Positions 43,690 to 55,381 of a stretch of DNA of 64,000 nt are shown piece by piece. Positions within the stretch are counted from its first letter, which is position 1; the number at the start of each line of letters is the position of its first letter. A program made the position numbers and the translations under genes. Source of the DNA: Candidula unifasciata (taxonomy: Eukaryota; Mollusca; Gastropoda; Stylommatophora; Geomitridae); the NCBI GenBank assembly GCA_905116865.2, contig CAJHNH020002833.1:28246-92245 (forward strand), given 5' to 3'. The notes below the pieces were generated by a model that made no database searches, had not been told where the DNA came from, and was given only the letters and a program-made list of their open reading frames with translations.

Positions 43690-45534
43690 GACACACACAC
43701 CCACCACACGCACACTCACAGACACACACTACTCCAGGCAACAGCAACTATTGTGTTAATGAGAGAGTTATTTCTGTCCATCATAGTGTATGCAGAAACG
43801 GGATTAAGAGAACCACTATTCGTATTCGGCCCGACTGCAACTATTCGGCTGAATACCGAATAGTTATTAGGTCCACTATTCGGCCCCGAAGCGAATACGA
43901 AGCGAATATTCGGTACAGCCCAACCCCTAGATTTAATTATTCTACTATATAACTACTGGGTCCCTCACCCAGTTGGCATGGCCATGCTCCGTGTGCACCA
44001 CCACTCACAGAAACACAGCTACAACTGACCCGGAACTGTACATGAGCCACCAAGTGACGTCAAATCACTTGAGCCTCACTTTGACCATATAGGCGGGCAA
44101 AAGTGAGGCACATTGCTACCCCCGCCCTTAAAGTTGCATCTGAGCCGCAATTAGTATAGCATGGAAATGGTCAGCGGGCAAAAAATACTGAAGATATTTA
44201 AGCGTTGGCACATAGTGTGTTGGTGTTGAGACATCGCCGCTAACACGAGTGTAGAAGATACTACACATTTTGATATGAGTAAATGTAGACAATGTTGAAC
44301 AGTTCTGATATTTGTAATTACAGTTGATGATTACCTATAACTCTATCTGCTCAGGTCTTTTCCACGTCTCTTTCATGTCCATAAATTATTCATATGGAAA
44401 AAAAAAAAAAAAATAACAATTATCTGTTTTTTCTGTGGTTGTTTAACAGACGTTTTGCTAACATTTGTATACGCAACAAAGTATACAAGGATACATTCCA
44501 TCACAGAGGGGTAACAAAATGGCAACAAAAATGTGTTTTTAACGTGACACAATTAGCGTCTCTGTGTGTCTCAGTGTGTGCGTATGTATGTGTGTGTGTA
44601 GTTTGTGTGTGTTTGTGTGTGTGAGGGGGTGGTGACAGGTAATTTTCCCACAAGTACCAAATGATTTTGCAACGCCACTGGCGAGAGATGAAATGTCCGG
44701 AAACAAATATAACAAGAGACATTCCATCATATCGCTAAGGCAAGAGATGAATTGTCCGGACACAACCGTAACAGGAGACATTCTGTCATATCGTTGCAGC
44801 AAGTGATGACAATTCAAAATGTCGAACTCTAAACTGTATTGTTTTACAGCCAAATTACTTTTTTTAATTCCAACCTTTTTCAACATTTGGCAGAGAAAGT
44901 TGGAGCGACAGTTAAATGCATTCGGAAACAAATGCGTGAGGGAAATTGACAACAAATAATGGGATGGAGTTAACGGTTGTGTGGAAAAAAGATAAAGTAT
45001 AGGTAACCACTGGTATCAACAAATACAACAGAGAAGAAAGCCCAATAATAGACACATCCTGAGAAGAAACGATAAAACGAAAGTTGTTGAGAGAGGCCAA
45101 GAGTGCTGGTCTACATTCCATTCATGATATTGCATTGATTGCACGTAGTAGACCGGAATTAGGGAATAGCCTGCGAGAATAATGTGATGAATAATGACAC
45201 AAGAGGACAGTAAATTGATGAATGAAGGTATTGTACTTTCAGAAACATAACGCGTGCTTTTGCATGTCTGCTGTACAAATCTATCGTCCTCAGTCAAATA
45301 TGAACTTATAATACTTGCTGAGTTAGTGTGTTAATTATTGTGTTAATTACAATCGTGATTCACATATATAATTGAAAAACAAAATGAAGTAGTGGCAAGC
45401 TTATGCAAATATCACCCACCAGCTGTACGACAAGAACTGTCATGGTACTCATGTGATCTCTTTCTAATAACATGTCTCTGGATTTTAGTAACTTTACTTT
45501 CCAACAACATTTCCTACTACACATGTTAGACTTG

Positions 45535-45660
45535 GTCGTACTCGCAGCAAAGGTAGGTTAGACATAAAATCAGAGGTGATGTGATGAGGATTCGAAACAA
45601 AGACTTTGGGGTCAGAAGGCGAAAGCCTAGTCACTATTCTTTCCCGGTCTCCGATACGTC
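45535..45660 (-). mobile_element. tRNA-derived SINE (family C) copy
   Basis: Minus strand shows GGAGACCGGGAAAGAATAGT, GACTAGGCTTTCGCC, a degenerate B box (TTTCGAATCCTCA), and the distal block. The same SINE sits at the same place in the duplicated segment (50690-50812). Confidence 0.6.
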
Positions 45661-45779
45661 AAAAAACTGTCAACGAATGTACTATATGTGGAAGTAAAGT
45701 CAATAATAGTGTTGTAAGAACTAATAATACAAAATACATTCGAAACACCTCAGGGAGAGCTGACGCTGTGATCCATTGC

Positions 45780-46020
45780 ACATGCAACATTCTTCTTTTG
45801 TCAATATCTGCCTATGTCGCTAGGCGTCGCAGTACATCAAAGATCGGAAGCCGAGCCAGGGCGCGCTCGGTCGCTTGATATGCCGTGATGTAATGCAGTC
45901 TCAAGGGGTCAGTGACTCCGTCAATCCATCTTCTTCTCTGGTCTTCCCCTGCTTCTTGGTGTTTCTATTTTCAGGTTGTACGCTCTTGCTGCTGGAATCG
46001 TTGGTTTCATTTTCATTAGG
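45780..46020 (-). pseudogene. LINE RT C-terminal tail relic
   Basis: Minus frame QRRRWIDGVTDPLRLHYITA then YQATERALARLPIFD. The RRWIDGV..L signature is the end of a LINE reverse transcriptase. The alternative frame has PRSRGRPEKK. Absent from the second copy of the surrounding duplication. Confidence 0.65.
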
Positions 46021-46329
46021 TGGCACCTGAAACATTGTCAAATAAAAAAACTACAATGTCAGTGAAACAAGAAGGACACATGTGAAAAGTGAATGTGTCA
46101 GCAAATCTAGCATACACTCGCATTAAAAGCATATGGTAGCCATCCGAAGTGCAACACAAACAGTCTGACGTTAGAAATGCAGTTCATCATTGATGGTAGC
46201 AGAAGTCACCAAAAGATCAGCAGTTGCACACGCGATCAATTTTAATCAAATAATGGCCCCACCAATATTGCGACAACCGGCAAATCACACAACCACGTTG
46301 GTCAGGTGAAAAACATTCCAAATGAAATC

Positions 46330-46685
46330 TGCAGCTCACAGTGTCACGCCATGCACTCAACTCAGAAGCTGGGTAACGGAACTATATACTTCTAGTCTAC
46401 AAATTGAGCAAAAAAGCAACGGCCACAGTCTGGCAGAAGCAAAACAGTGGCGGTGCCTAGTGTTCTTTGGACCTGAAGATTTATGTGAGGGTTAATAAAC
46501 TGTCACCCCAGCAGTACACTACTATTAGCTTGGGAAGGGATTTAGGACATTACATCCACCAGCAAGCGTTGCCCCAACAAAGACCTGACTGCCTTCGTTA
46601 ACGACTGTTCACCCAACAGCCATGCAGTTCTTTGGCACGAAAGAGACACCTTGAACTTGGGTTTGGACTGCCGACTCCCTACACG
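46330..46685 (-). repeat. RNase H-LINE 3' region repeat (copy 2)
   Basis: Reverse complement of 5777-6225. Lacks the T-rich expansion. No RNase H coding sequence precedes it, so it is probably a strongly 5'-truncated LINE insertion. Confidence 0.72.
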
Positions 46686-46865
46686 AAGATATATGTGTGC
46701 TACTGGTGTCCAGCAGCCAAAATACTATCTCACTGTATTACTAAAATTCAGCACGCATACTCAAACGCGCAGTAGTTAAAAAAACAAACACACACACACA
46801 TACATAACATCATTACCTGCCACCCGCTTGCTTGCTACATGATTACATATTTATATAAGTCAGTA

Positions 46866-46870
<5 letters not shown>

Positions 46871-46960
<90 letters not shown>
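46871..46960. repeat. (AT)n microsatellite
   Basis: About 90 bp, nearly pure. Confidence 0.95.
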
Positions 46961-46962
<2 letters not shown>

Positions 46963-46964
46963 GG

Positions 46965-48325
46965 AGAGGGAGAGAGTGAGACAAGGAAAGAATGATGCCG
47001 AATGACCACAAATATGTAGAACACTGACACAGGGAATTCCCTATGCACACAAGGTCGGCATGACTGGCTCCAAGAAGTGGACAGTAAATTCAAATGGCTC
47101 AGTCAGATTAGACACAGTCCTTGCTGTGACAGAAAGTTGGCTGTAATAAATGACTGCCGTAGAAAGGTGCACCCAAGGGACGGTTTCAGAAAGAGCTGCA
47201 TACTTCGTGGTAGGGTAACATTGCTTGAAAAATGTATTCTGCAAGCCACCAGGGGTTGCATTCACATTTTCTAGGTTCTAACAATAGTAATACACTAGCG
47301 ATGACTAATAATAATCATTAACCGCTCAGCCAATACATACATAAATAGGCGTAGACAGAAAGAGAGAAATGGAGAGAGAAGGGGGGGGGGGGAATCACCG
47401 CATAGCTAATTACAGCAAAAGTATAGTGTTCATTGAGTCTTCTGTTTCGATATCCAAACGTGCTTGTTGTCAACCATACAGTTTTTGCGTGCATCGATCA
47501 AGGCCTGAGAACAGAAAACCAAGTGCTGTGTCTCTACATTCATTTCTAGGTGGCCACGGGGTTACAGATGGAACTGTTGTAGCAGGTAGCAGGTAAATTG
47601 GGTGCTTAGAAAAGGTCGTGTTCTCATGTGTATCTGGTGTAGCCTGATGAGATGTCATCGCGAAGAAAGGTGAAATATTCAAAAGAAGAGAATTCCGAGT
47701 GGCTGTAATTATTTCTTCTTCCATTCGTGAACCCGCCTGCGTCAGAACAAATGTTGCTCCATTAAACGGCGTCTAGGTGTCCGAAAGAACGGTTGATGGC
47801 CTGGTGTTCAAACACTGGTGTAAGATGTATTGTCCTCTTTCTGTCTCACACAGATAGTAGCGGGCAAGTCGCCTTGAATAACCGTTGGAAATACCGCGCG
47901 TATAATGTTCTACGTAGTTTCATTAGAGAATGGGATGGTCCGGATGCCTATAGTTCAGTGAGTGAGTCAAGCAGCTAGCATTTCCCTTTCGCTTCTTTTC
48001 GCTAGCATTACTATCTTTTGAAAAAGCTCAGTCCTATTGTAGTCACACATGTTTCGTTTGTATAGTGTGACACTTGTGGGACGTCACTCGGTTAGCCAGT
48101 GTTCTGGGTGGTGATAAATCTCAGTGACGCGGACAAAACGCCCACTGATCTTCGCATCCGTGGATCATGTGTCTGTATCGTCGGCACATTTCCGCTCAAA
48201 AAATGTTTGAGAATGCTACAAAAACCACATTTGCATGCAATCATGACATCTAATTGCGTGAAACAATATTTAACTGCACGTCTAAAGGAATAACGATTAA
48301 AACGATAGTCTCATTATAATGTGCA
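46965..48325. other. No recognised gene
   Basis: Short overlapping frames on both strands at 47041-47274. I cannot assign a family. A G12 run lies at about 47381-47392. Confidence 0.4.
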
Positions 48326-48330
48326 TAATA

Positions 48331-48500
48331 GATGGCGTCTGCGGCTTAGATGTTGCGAACGCGATTACCAATTCCAGGTTGCTGTCTTCGATCCCAGCTG
48401 CAGACGATTTGTCTTGCGTTGGTTTCGACAGTGGTGCCTAGAGCTGACCGTTGAGTGATAGTGGCGCACTATTGAACGGAACATCTGGCTAGAAAAAATC
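48331..48500 (+). mobile_element. SINE-A copy
   Basis: Head GATGGCGTCTGCGGCTTAGA, B box CTTCGATCCCAGCTGC, then GTCTTGCGTTGGTTTCGACA. The 3' half is diverged. Confidence 0.75.
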
Positions 48501-48678
48501 ACACATATAAAATGCAGGGCATCGTTGTTCAACCATACCCTGGCCTTCTAGCAACATTCGAATAAAACAAAAAGACATATTTATGATAATACAAGTTAAT
48601 GTTATAAAACATTGTCGAAAACCTGCTAACAATTTAAACTTACTCACATTTTGTAAAACGAGACGAGCGTGTTGGACA

Positions 48679-49250
48679 GATGGAAACAAGAGATGTTATT
48701 AACATAAGGACACATTGAGAAAGACGGGAACAAGAGATGGTATCGACATAAGGAAACATTGAGAAATACGGGAACAAAAGATGGTATCGACATAAGGAAA
48801 CATTGAGAAAGACGGGAACAAGAGATGGTATCGACACAAGGAAACATTGAGAAATACGGGAACAAAAGATGGTATCGACATAAGGAAACATTGAGAAAGA
48901 CGGGAACAAGAGATGGTATCGACATAAGGAAACATTGAGAAAGACGGGAACAAGAGATGGTATCGACATAAGGAAACATTGAGAAATACGGGAACAAAAG
49001 ATGGTATCGACATAAGGAAACATTGAGAAAGACGGGAACAAGAGATGGTATCGACATAAGGAAACATTGAGAAAGACGGGAACAAGAGATGGTATCGACA
49101 TAAGGAAACATTGAGAAAGACGGGAACAAGAGATGGTATCGACACAAGGAAACATTGAGAAATACGGGAACAAAAGATGGTATCGACATAAGGAAACATT
49201 GAGAAATACGGGAACAAAAGATGGTATCGACATAAGGAAACATTGAGAGA
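48679..49250. repeat. 44-bp minisatellite, 13 units
   Basis: Units start at 48679 and every 44 bp from 48723 to 49207. The first is degenerate, the other twelve nearly identical. Two linked variants alternate: GACGGGAACAAGAGATGG and TACGGGAACAAAAGATGG. A third (CACAAGG instead of CATAAGG) occurs twice, both times just before a T-type unit. Since 44 is not a multiple of three, all three minus frames cycle through the unit without stops and give open frames of 172-225 codons with the same residues. I regard these as non-coding. Confidence 0.95.
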
Positions 49251-49589
49251 AACGGAGGGAAGATAACTGAGGGAGTGTCAACTGACAATGGACACCATGG
49301 GAAGAAAAACGTCAGACCCACAGCAGTAGAGATCTCTTGTTTACGCTTGACCTGGAAACAAGATCAAACGTATATGGCTCAACTGCACTTATTAAATTAC
49401 ATCTTGAGGAGCCATCGTGATGTAGCAGCTAGCTCAAAAATTGGTAGGTTCGGTCCCGATGATGCTGGATATTTCAGAAAATAAAAATATCCGTTTATCC
49501 TAAGAAGTGTAACTTGCGTTTTGCAGAAATTTGTTGTTTAGTGATATTTTAATTCCCATTTACATTGTTTCTTCCAAAATCTGCATTAA

Positions 49590-51010
49590 AAAAAAAAAAA
49601 AAAAAACTTTACAGGGATACATTACATCACAGGGTAACAACATGGCATATGTGTGTGTTTAAAGCTAACAAAATGTTTGTATGTGTATGTCTCAGTGTAC
49701 GTGTGTGAAGTGTGTGTGTGTGTTTGTGTTTGTGTGTGTGTTGGAGGTGACATGCAATGCTCCTCACGTACCACATCAATCTTACTACCTAGTTATGCTA
49801 CTAACAAGGGATAACTTGTCCGGAAAAAAAAAAAAATATTAGACACATTATATCGCTGCAGGAAGAGATGAATGTGGAAAATATGGAACGCTAAATTGTA
49901 TTGTTTTAAATTTAACTTACGTATTTTCAATTCAAATAATATTTTAATATATGCCAGGGGAAGCTGGAGGGACAGTTTAATGCATTAGAAAACCAATGGG
50001 GGGGGGGGGGGGGTTAAAAAAATAGGATGGATTTAAGAGTGGTAGAGAAATTAGATAAATGCATGGGCAACCACTAGTATCAACAGTTAAAGGACAGATA
50101 AGAAATCTTAATAATGGACACACCCAGAGATTAAATGAGCAAATAATTACCAAAGAGGCACAAGCATGGGAAATAAAGTGATAAAAGAGACAAATACGTG
50201 AGAAAAGAAACAATAAAACGAACGTTGGTGAGAGAGGCCAAAGATGCAGGACTAGACTCCATCTGTGACATTGAACTGATTACATAGGAGAGAACGGAAT
50301 GGGGGACTAGACTGCGAGCCCAGCGTGATAAATCATGACAGAAGAGGGTAATGCATGGATGCATTAAGGTATTATACTTTCTGAAACATAACGAGCTCTG
50401 TTGCATATGTGCTGTACGAAAGCATCGTCCAGTGTCAAACCAGCCTGGTAATGCACCAGTTGAAAAAGCGCTACCTATTACGATTTTAATTGCAGTCGTG
50501 ATTAGCATGTGTAGTAAGGCAAGTAAAACCTGGAAAGTTGTGGCAAGCTTATGCAAATGTCACCACCTAGACGACTAGAAACGTATTGTTCATCAGGTGA
50601 TCTCTTCATAATGTCTCTGGGGTTTAGTCAATTTACCCCCGCCACTTCCATCATCTTCCCTCTCACAAGCATTTCCTGGTACACATTTTCGACTGGGTCG
50701 ACAACGCAGCAAAGGTATGTTATAAATAAAATCCGTCATGAGGAATCGAAACAGAGACTTATGAGCCAGAAGCCAAAAGTCTAGCCACTACTCTACCCCG
50801 GCCACCGATAAATCAATGAGGTTTCAACAAATTACTATTTGAGTAAGAAGAGTAAATGATATAGTTAAGAAAACTAATTTAAAAAAAAAAAAAATACATG
50901 ATAACTACTACAGGACAACGTGGCGTTGTGGTCGCTGCAACTGGAAAACGGTCAAAAATTAAACTGCAATGTCATTGAAACAAAAACGACATTTGTGAAA
51001 CTTGACTTAT
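49590..51010 (+). repeat. ~1.5-kb direct duplication, copy 2
   Basis: See 44450-46100. Contains a G16 run at 49998-50013 and an A13 run near 49826 that are absent from copy 1. Confidence 0.8.
50690..50812 (-). mobile_element. tRNA-derived SINE (family C) copy
   Basis: Minus: GGTGGCCGGGGTAGAGTAGT, GGCTAGACTTTTGGC, degenerate B box, GTCGACCCAGTCGAAAATGT. Shared with copy 1 of the duplication. Confidence 0.62.
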
Positions 51011-51049
51011 ATTTTTGCAATGCTTGTGGAAAATAATAAATAGGTTTTA

Positions 51050-51260
51050 ACGTTACATTTAGCTGAATCGAAGATACTTTGTAATTGTAACAGATAGTTT
51101 CCACTAATCAAGGGATACAGCAATCAATGGGCACTTTTTGAAGGGAAACGATACCACAAATGCTAAAGATAGACAACTATATAGGCAATATAATTGTGTA
51201 GATTTGTTTTGATATTCAGTGCTCATTCTTCGGAGGCTTGACACATACTGTACTAACAAG
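51050..51260 (-). repeat. LR4 fragment (inverted)
   Basis: TTCCACTAATCAAGGGATAC, GAAGGGAAACGATA, GACAACTATATAGG and TGACACATACTGTACTAACA are the reverse of the LR4 right half. Confidence 0.65.
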
Positions 51261-51269
51261 CAACAAATT

Positions 51270-51780
51270 ACTTTAGAACTGAGTTAACCTCCTTTATTTT
51301 ATCTACTGTCTCTATGTACCACTTTTTAGGGTGGCTTAGACAGGGGGTGGTGAGCCTGAGGATATAAGCCCGCATAGATAGTGTTGTCGCCACGGACTGT
51401 ACAATATAGGATGTTTAATATTGCCCTAGACTTGAAAAAAAAAAAAAAAAAAACAAGAAACGCCAACACATATGTATAACAAAAAATTTTTAAACATAGT
51501 GACCTGTGACAAGTAGAGACGAGTAATATTGATTGTTATTGAGGCACCCATCGCTTTTATTAGTCATGGTATAACATTGTAGATCAACTATTTGTATTAT
51601 TAGCTAAACTCGTGAATACATTAAAGTATGTGATAAAGAATACATTGAAAATAAATCTGCTAAAACACGTCATTGTGACTGTAGTCTGTCCTACTTTTTA
51701 TAGTATAAATAATTGCTTTACAAGTATCTTTTTGTACACAAGATAAGTAATAAAAACGAATGGTATAAAAGTGTTCTTAA
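51270..51780. other. No recognised feature
   Basis: AT-rich; A18 run near 51435. No match noticed. Confidence 0.4.
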
Positions 51781-51789
51781 CATTTTTTT

Positions 51790-52260
51790 TTTAGTCAGCC
51801 TTAACTAGATGTTACAAATCAAATCAGACATGGCATGGTTATCATCCTTTTTGTGCCGTTCGAACTCACATAGGGCTCGCCATCGTTTCTTCCAGTCCGC
51901 TCTATTATATGCTCCTCTCTCGATTTCTGACAAGACGTTCAACCCAACATTTTTGGGCCTCTCGTAAAAAATGTTCTTCTAAATGTTTTCCTGTGCGTCC
52001 TCTTTTTCTCAGACTGTGTGTTTCCTATTTTAGTGCGTATTTGTAATTATTTTCTCATTTCGTCTCAGACTTAGCCCAGTGTATGTCTGTCTTCCGTGTC
52101 TTCTTATTCCAGGAGGTAATTGCCCAAAAATATTGCTGATCAACTCACGCTTTTTAAATTCATCCCATTGTATGTTCATAATTTTTCTCAGACATGTATT
52201 TTCAAATGCGGATTACTTTCGTTAAATGGTTTTGGTGGTTCTTCAGTTTTAGCTGGCACA
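51790..52260 (-). pseudogene. Possible LINE 3' coding relic
   Basis: Minus frame ERPKNVGLNVLSEIERGAYN then RADWKKRWRALCEFERHKKD and a stop, preceded in another frame by RKRGRTGKHLEEHF. The RGRxxKxLEE block followed by R-A-D-W and a short basic end is LINE-like. No RT motif is present, so the call is weak. Confidence 0.4.
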
Positions 52261-52424
52261 TGTTAGAGCTGAAATAACGTTAGAAATGAAGATTTGTGTT
52301 TGGTCCTAAAGCTGTACAACTTGGAGCTCCATATTTTGTTAGGGCGTTTGAAGACTGTTGTTGCTCTGCCAATGTATATAATATTTTCCTTAGTTGTATC
52401 TCCTTGATAGTGAAAATTGCTACC

Positions 52425-52553
<129 letters not shown>

Positions 52554-52559
52554 GGTCTG

Positions 52560-52960
52560 ATTAATTAATCAATTAGTAAGTGTCACATTTTCAGCACAAA
52601 AGTACATTTCATAGCAAATAGCCTTATTGTAAATAGCTTAGGTTGTTTGATTTAGACAACAGGTAATTGCACGCTGACTTAATTGTGTCACATTTATTTA
52701 CTCTGTCTGTGTTCTATACCCCTAATGGTTTCAATTAAAAGACGTTCCAGTCATGTTGTCCGCAAGTTCTCTCAGCATGCATTCTACCCGACGCTAGCTT
52801 CTTTCTTCATCTCAGGATTCACTGGAATTTGTTTAGTTACAGTTACAATCCACACACAATGAACGAACTACCATTTGCTGACCATCAATGCGTGCTAGTA
52901 GAGTAGCATTCAAGAACATTTGGACAGACTAAGTTCAACATGCAGAGCATATAACATAAC
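52560..52960. other. No recognised feature
   Basis: AT-rich, nothing supported. The right end passes into a LINE relic. Confidence 0.4.
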
Positions 52961-52964
52961 CATA

Positions 52965-53419
52965 GATACTTTTGAAACTGAACTAGTGCAGGTCAGCAGA
53001 ATCCCTAGTCTTCTACATATCGGGTTGAATGCCGCATGTCAGAAGCAAGTTCAATAATTTAAATATCCAGGAAGTATATTTTCGGAGGACGAGAGAATGG
53101 ATTGGGAAGTAGGAACTAGATGCTAACACGCCAGTGCACTCAATTACCAACTGACATCGTTATTAAGACATCTAAGCATAATTATGTATGAGCGCCAAGA
53201 AACAGATTATAATAAATGGCATATTCATACCAACAATGTGCTACCAAAGCTAGAATTTAGCTTTATCAAAGGCTAGCCAATCTAAAATTAACAACTGTTT
53301 AAAAAGCCGCTAATTCAACTATCCCAGACAAAGTTAGAAAGGATACTATCAGCCAGACTGAAAGAACAACACCATGCAGCACATTCACTGAAAAACAGAA
53401 GATCAAATGGTTTGACTAT

Positions 53420-53423
<4 letters not shown>
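52965..53423 (+). pseudogene. Host LINE RT tail, left half
   Basis: Plus strand reads FKYPGSIFSEDERMDWEVGT, then HASALNYQLTSLLRHLSI, then TTPCSTF-type and KIKWFDYL. This is the post-RT region of a LINE (YLGSIFSEDGR; IKWFGHL). It stops at 53423 where another LINE is inserted and resumes at 57255. Confidence 0.82.

Positions 53424-53511
<88 letters not shown>
53420..53511 (-). repeat. (TTAG)23, the LINE 3' tail
   Basis: Twenty-three perfect units, read (CTAA)23 in element sense. The first unit supplies the stop codon: the last codons read AAC CCA ACT AAC TAA. It overlaps the left target duplication, whose TTTAG end is complementary to the tail register. Confidence 0.95.
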
Positions 53512-53513
<2 letters not shown>

Positions 53514-54292
53514 GGGTTATCCTCATTGCACTCCGGACATGTCCATAGGTGCTCAGATCCTCCCCTCAGTATGAACCCCAACGTCCGATGGCTAATAGTA
53601 CCAGTTCTATGTTGATTAACAAGTCTTCTGGCGTAGCTGGTGTGCGTCTCGTTTTTTGCTGTGCCGATCTTAATTCCCAAGTCTGCCATTCTGGCGAGTG
53701 ATGTGGATTCACTGCCACCAAAGTCCTCTATTCTTCCCATTTCTCTGAGGGCATTGATAATATCAGCATGATCCATAGGCTGACCGTCGGTAGTGATAGC
53801 GGATCCAGCCAACCTGTCAGCTCTTTCATTTCCATCGACGCCTGCGTGTCCCGGAACAAAAATAAAGGTGACTCCACGAACAGTGGACTTCTGTAATGAT
53901 TCAAGCCATTGTCTTCGCACTGAACCTGCCTGAACCCTCCGGATCATACTCATTGAATCACTGAGTATACACACGCGGGTGTATTTTTGTGTTTCAAGCC
54001 AGGCAAGCGCTTGTGTCACTGCCATCACCTCCATCGTCATGCTGCTGGTTGTCATGGAGAAGGCGCCGTTGGCTTCTTTGACTGTTCTGCCCGCTGAGCG
54101 TGCTGTAAATGCCCATGCGCTTCTTCTTTGGCGTATAACGGATCCGTCTGTATAGATTATTGCATCTGCTTCGTCTGAATTTTCACCGATGAGAGCGTTG
54201 ACCTCTGCATTAACAGCAACAGGATTCTCTTCTCTACATCGCCTGTTGAGTGTGACAATACAGGAAAATGTACAAATAAACGCCTGAGGCAC
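53504..54292 (-). pseudogene. LINE ORF, RNase H part
   Basis: Codes for ribonuclease H, which removes RNA from the RNA/DNA hybrid during retrotransposition. Residues in this segment: Asp49 in IIYTDGS, Glu88 in MTMEVM, Asp112 in ILSDSMS, His149 and Asp159 in PGHAGVDGNERADRL, so the catalytic set is complete. It ends with SEHLWTCPECNEDNPTN, a CxxC element also seen in the relics at 5.7 and 19.0 kb. This segment is in the same frame as the RT part. The stretch between them (54292-54442) has no stop. The GTG taken as first codon is not a real start; the segment is the continuation of the long ORF beyond the premature TGA. Confidence 0.9.
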
Positions 54293-54442
54293 AGGTATCC
54301 ATTCTGCACCAGGTATGATGTCGGTTAGGCTGTATATTTGCCTAATGACATCTTCTGCCCGACCTAGCCACGATTTCCCCCTCTTCAGTCTGTCGCCCTT
54401 TTCACTAAAAAGCGCTTGATGCAGTGGGTGTTTCTTATCAGC

Positions 54443-55381
54443 TCATATTTTGAGATATGCCCGAGCCCTCCACATCCTGATCCTTTGGTTCATTGTTGGA
54501 AAGTCAAGTAGATACCTCATTGCTCCACAGGATGTGTCTCTAGTACATTCCAAAATAATGCGCATGGCTTCATTTTGCACCTTTTCGAGTCGTTCAATCT
54601 GGGTAGCACTGACAGTGAGGATGGCCAGAGCGTATTCTATGGGGGAAAGGACCAGACCGTAGAATAGAAGTATTAGTAGTCTTTGCTCAATATTGGAAGC
54701 AGCCATAATCCTCATTGCAGATAGACCTTTGCGTGCTTTTGTTATCACATGGTCAACGTGTTCCCTGAATGACAAGCTGCGATCGAACCTCACCCCGAGA
54801 AACGTCATAACGTTGGTTCTGATCAATGCATTATCACGCATTTTCACTTCTGGTAAGTCCGACTTGACAATGTGATTGTTCAAAGAGAACCATGACACTG
54901 ATGCCTTCGAAGGATTGACATAGGCATTGGAACCATCACACCAGGCGGCAATTCGATCGAGTTCTTTGTGCATAGTGCTGGCGATCTCCTGTCTATCACG
55001 CCCTCGTCGATAAATCAAAATGTCATCAGCAAATGACAAAGTCCTTCCCTTTCCATTCAACTGCTGCTCAGTGATCATCACCGTGTAAACGTTGAATAAG
55101 ACTGGTGATAGCGGTGATCCCTGTGGCAAGCCTGGACATATCATTTGCGGTTCGGAGGACCAGCTACCACATCTTAGTACAATCTTTCTCTGGAACAGGA
55201 CCGCAGCAATCCAGCGGATCAGAATAGGATTAACTTCTAGTTTAAGCAGTAATTGCATTAAATAATCGTATGGTACTTTATTGTAGGCATCTTCTAAGTC
55301 CAACACTGCCGCACATGTCTCTTCTTTAATCTGAAATCCCTCGTACACATCGTAGGCGAAAAAACTGCAGCATTGAACCAT
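54443..55381 (-). pseudogene. LINE ORF, reverse transcriptase part
   Basis: RT motifs in order: VLDLEDAYNKVPYDYL (motif A), PGLPQGSPLSPVLFNVYT (motif B), LSFADDILIYRRG (motif C, FADD at residues 117-120), NPSKASVSWFS (motif D), MTFLGVRFDRSLSFREHV (motif E), then a thumb-like region ending WRARAYLKI and TGA at 54443-54445. All catalytic aspartates are present. The TGA is in frame with RNase H and is therefore a single nonsense change (or a readthrough site). The first ~8 residues of the open frame belong to the wrong frame, because the true upstream sequence is in the frame of the 55294-57147 segment. Confidence 0.92.

Larger units (their letters stand above)
43093..43930 (+). mobile_element. 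hAT-like MITE interrupted by a LINE fragment
   Basis: Left end CTAGGGCTGTAACGAATAGT and right end (read on minus) CTAGGGGTTGGGCTGTACCG are inverted. Flanking 8-mers AATTAATA (43085-43092) and ATTTAATT (43931-43938) match at six of eight positions. Inside are repeated CTATTCGGCCGAA motifs. The original MITE is probably only about 230 bp; the middle (about 43187-43815) is foreign. Confidence 0.7.
44450..46100 (+). repeat. ~1.5-kb direct duplication, copy 1
   Basis: Collinear with 49590-51010: GGATACATTCCATCACAGAG, GT-rich block, AATTGTCCGGA, GGTAACCACTGGTATCAACA, AAACGATAAAACGAAAGTTG, GAGAGAGGCCAAGAG and ACTACAATGTCAGTGAAACA. It carries a LINE tail (45780-46020) that copy 2 lacks. A family C SINE is present in both, so it predates the duplication. 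Confidence 0.8.

Noticed and set aside
48679..49250. CRISPR-like array of 44-bp repeats
   Set aside because: Units are directly contiguous with no unique spacers, and the context is eukaryotic.
48640..49321. Three overlapping minus frames of 172-225 codons (SQCFLMSIPS-type repeats)
   Set aside because: All three frames of a 44-bp tandem repeat are open and encode the same residues in rotation. This is a property of the unit, not of a gene.
53420..53511. Telomere-like TTAG repeats
   Set aside because: Tetranucleotide without the GG of TTAGG or TTAGGG, internal, and located exactly at a LINE 3' end.
55359..55364. Programmed frameshift in the LINE
   Set aside because: An A6 (T6) run could slip, but it lies in the middle of RT between conserved motifs, which no known LINE splits. 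A homopolymer indel by mutation or sequencing error is simpler.
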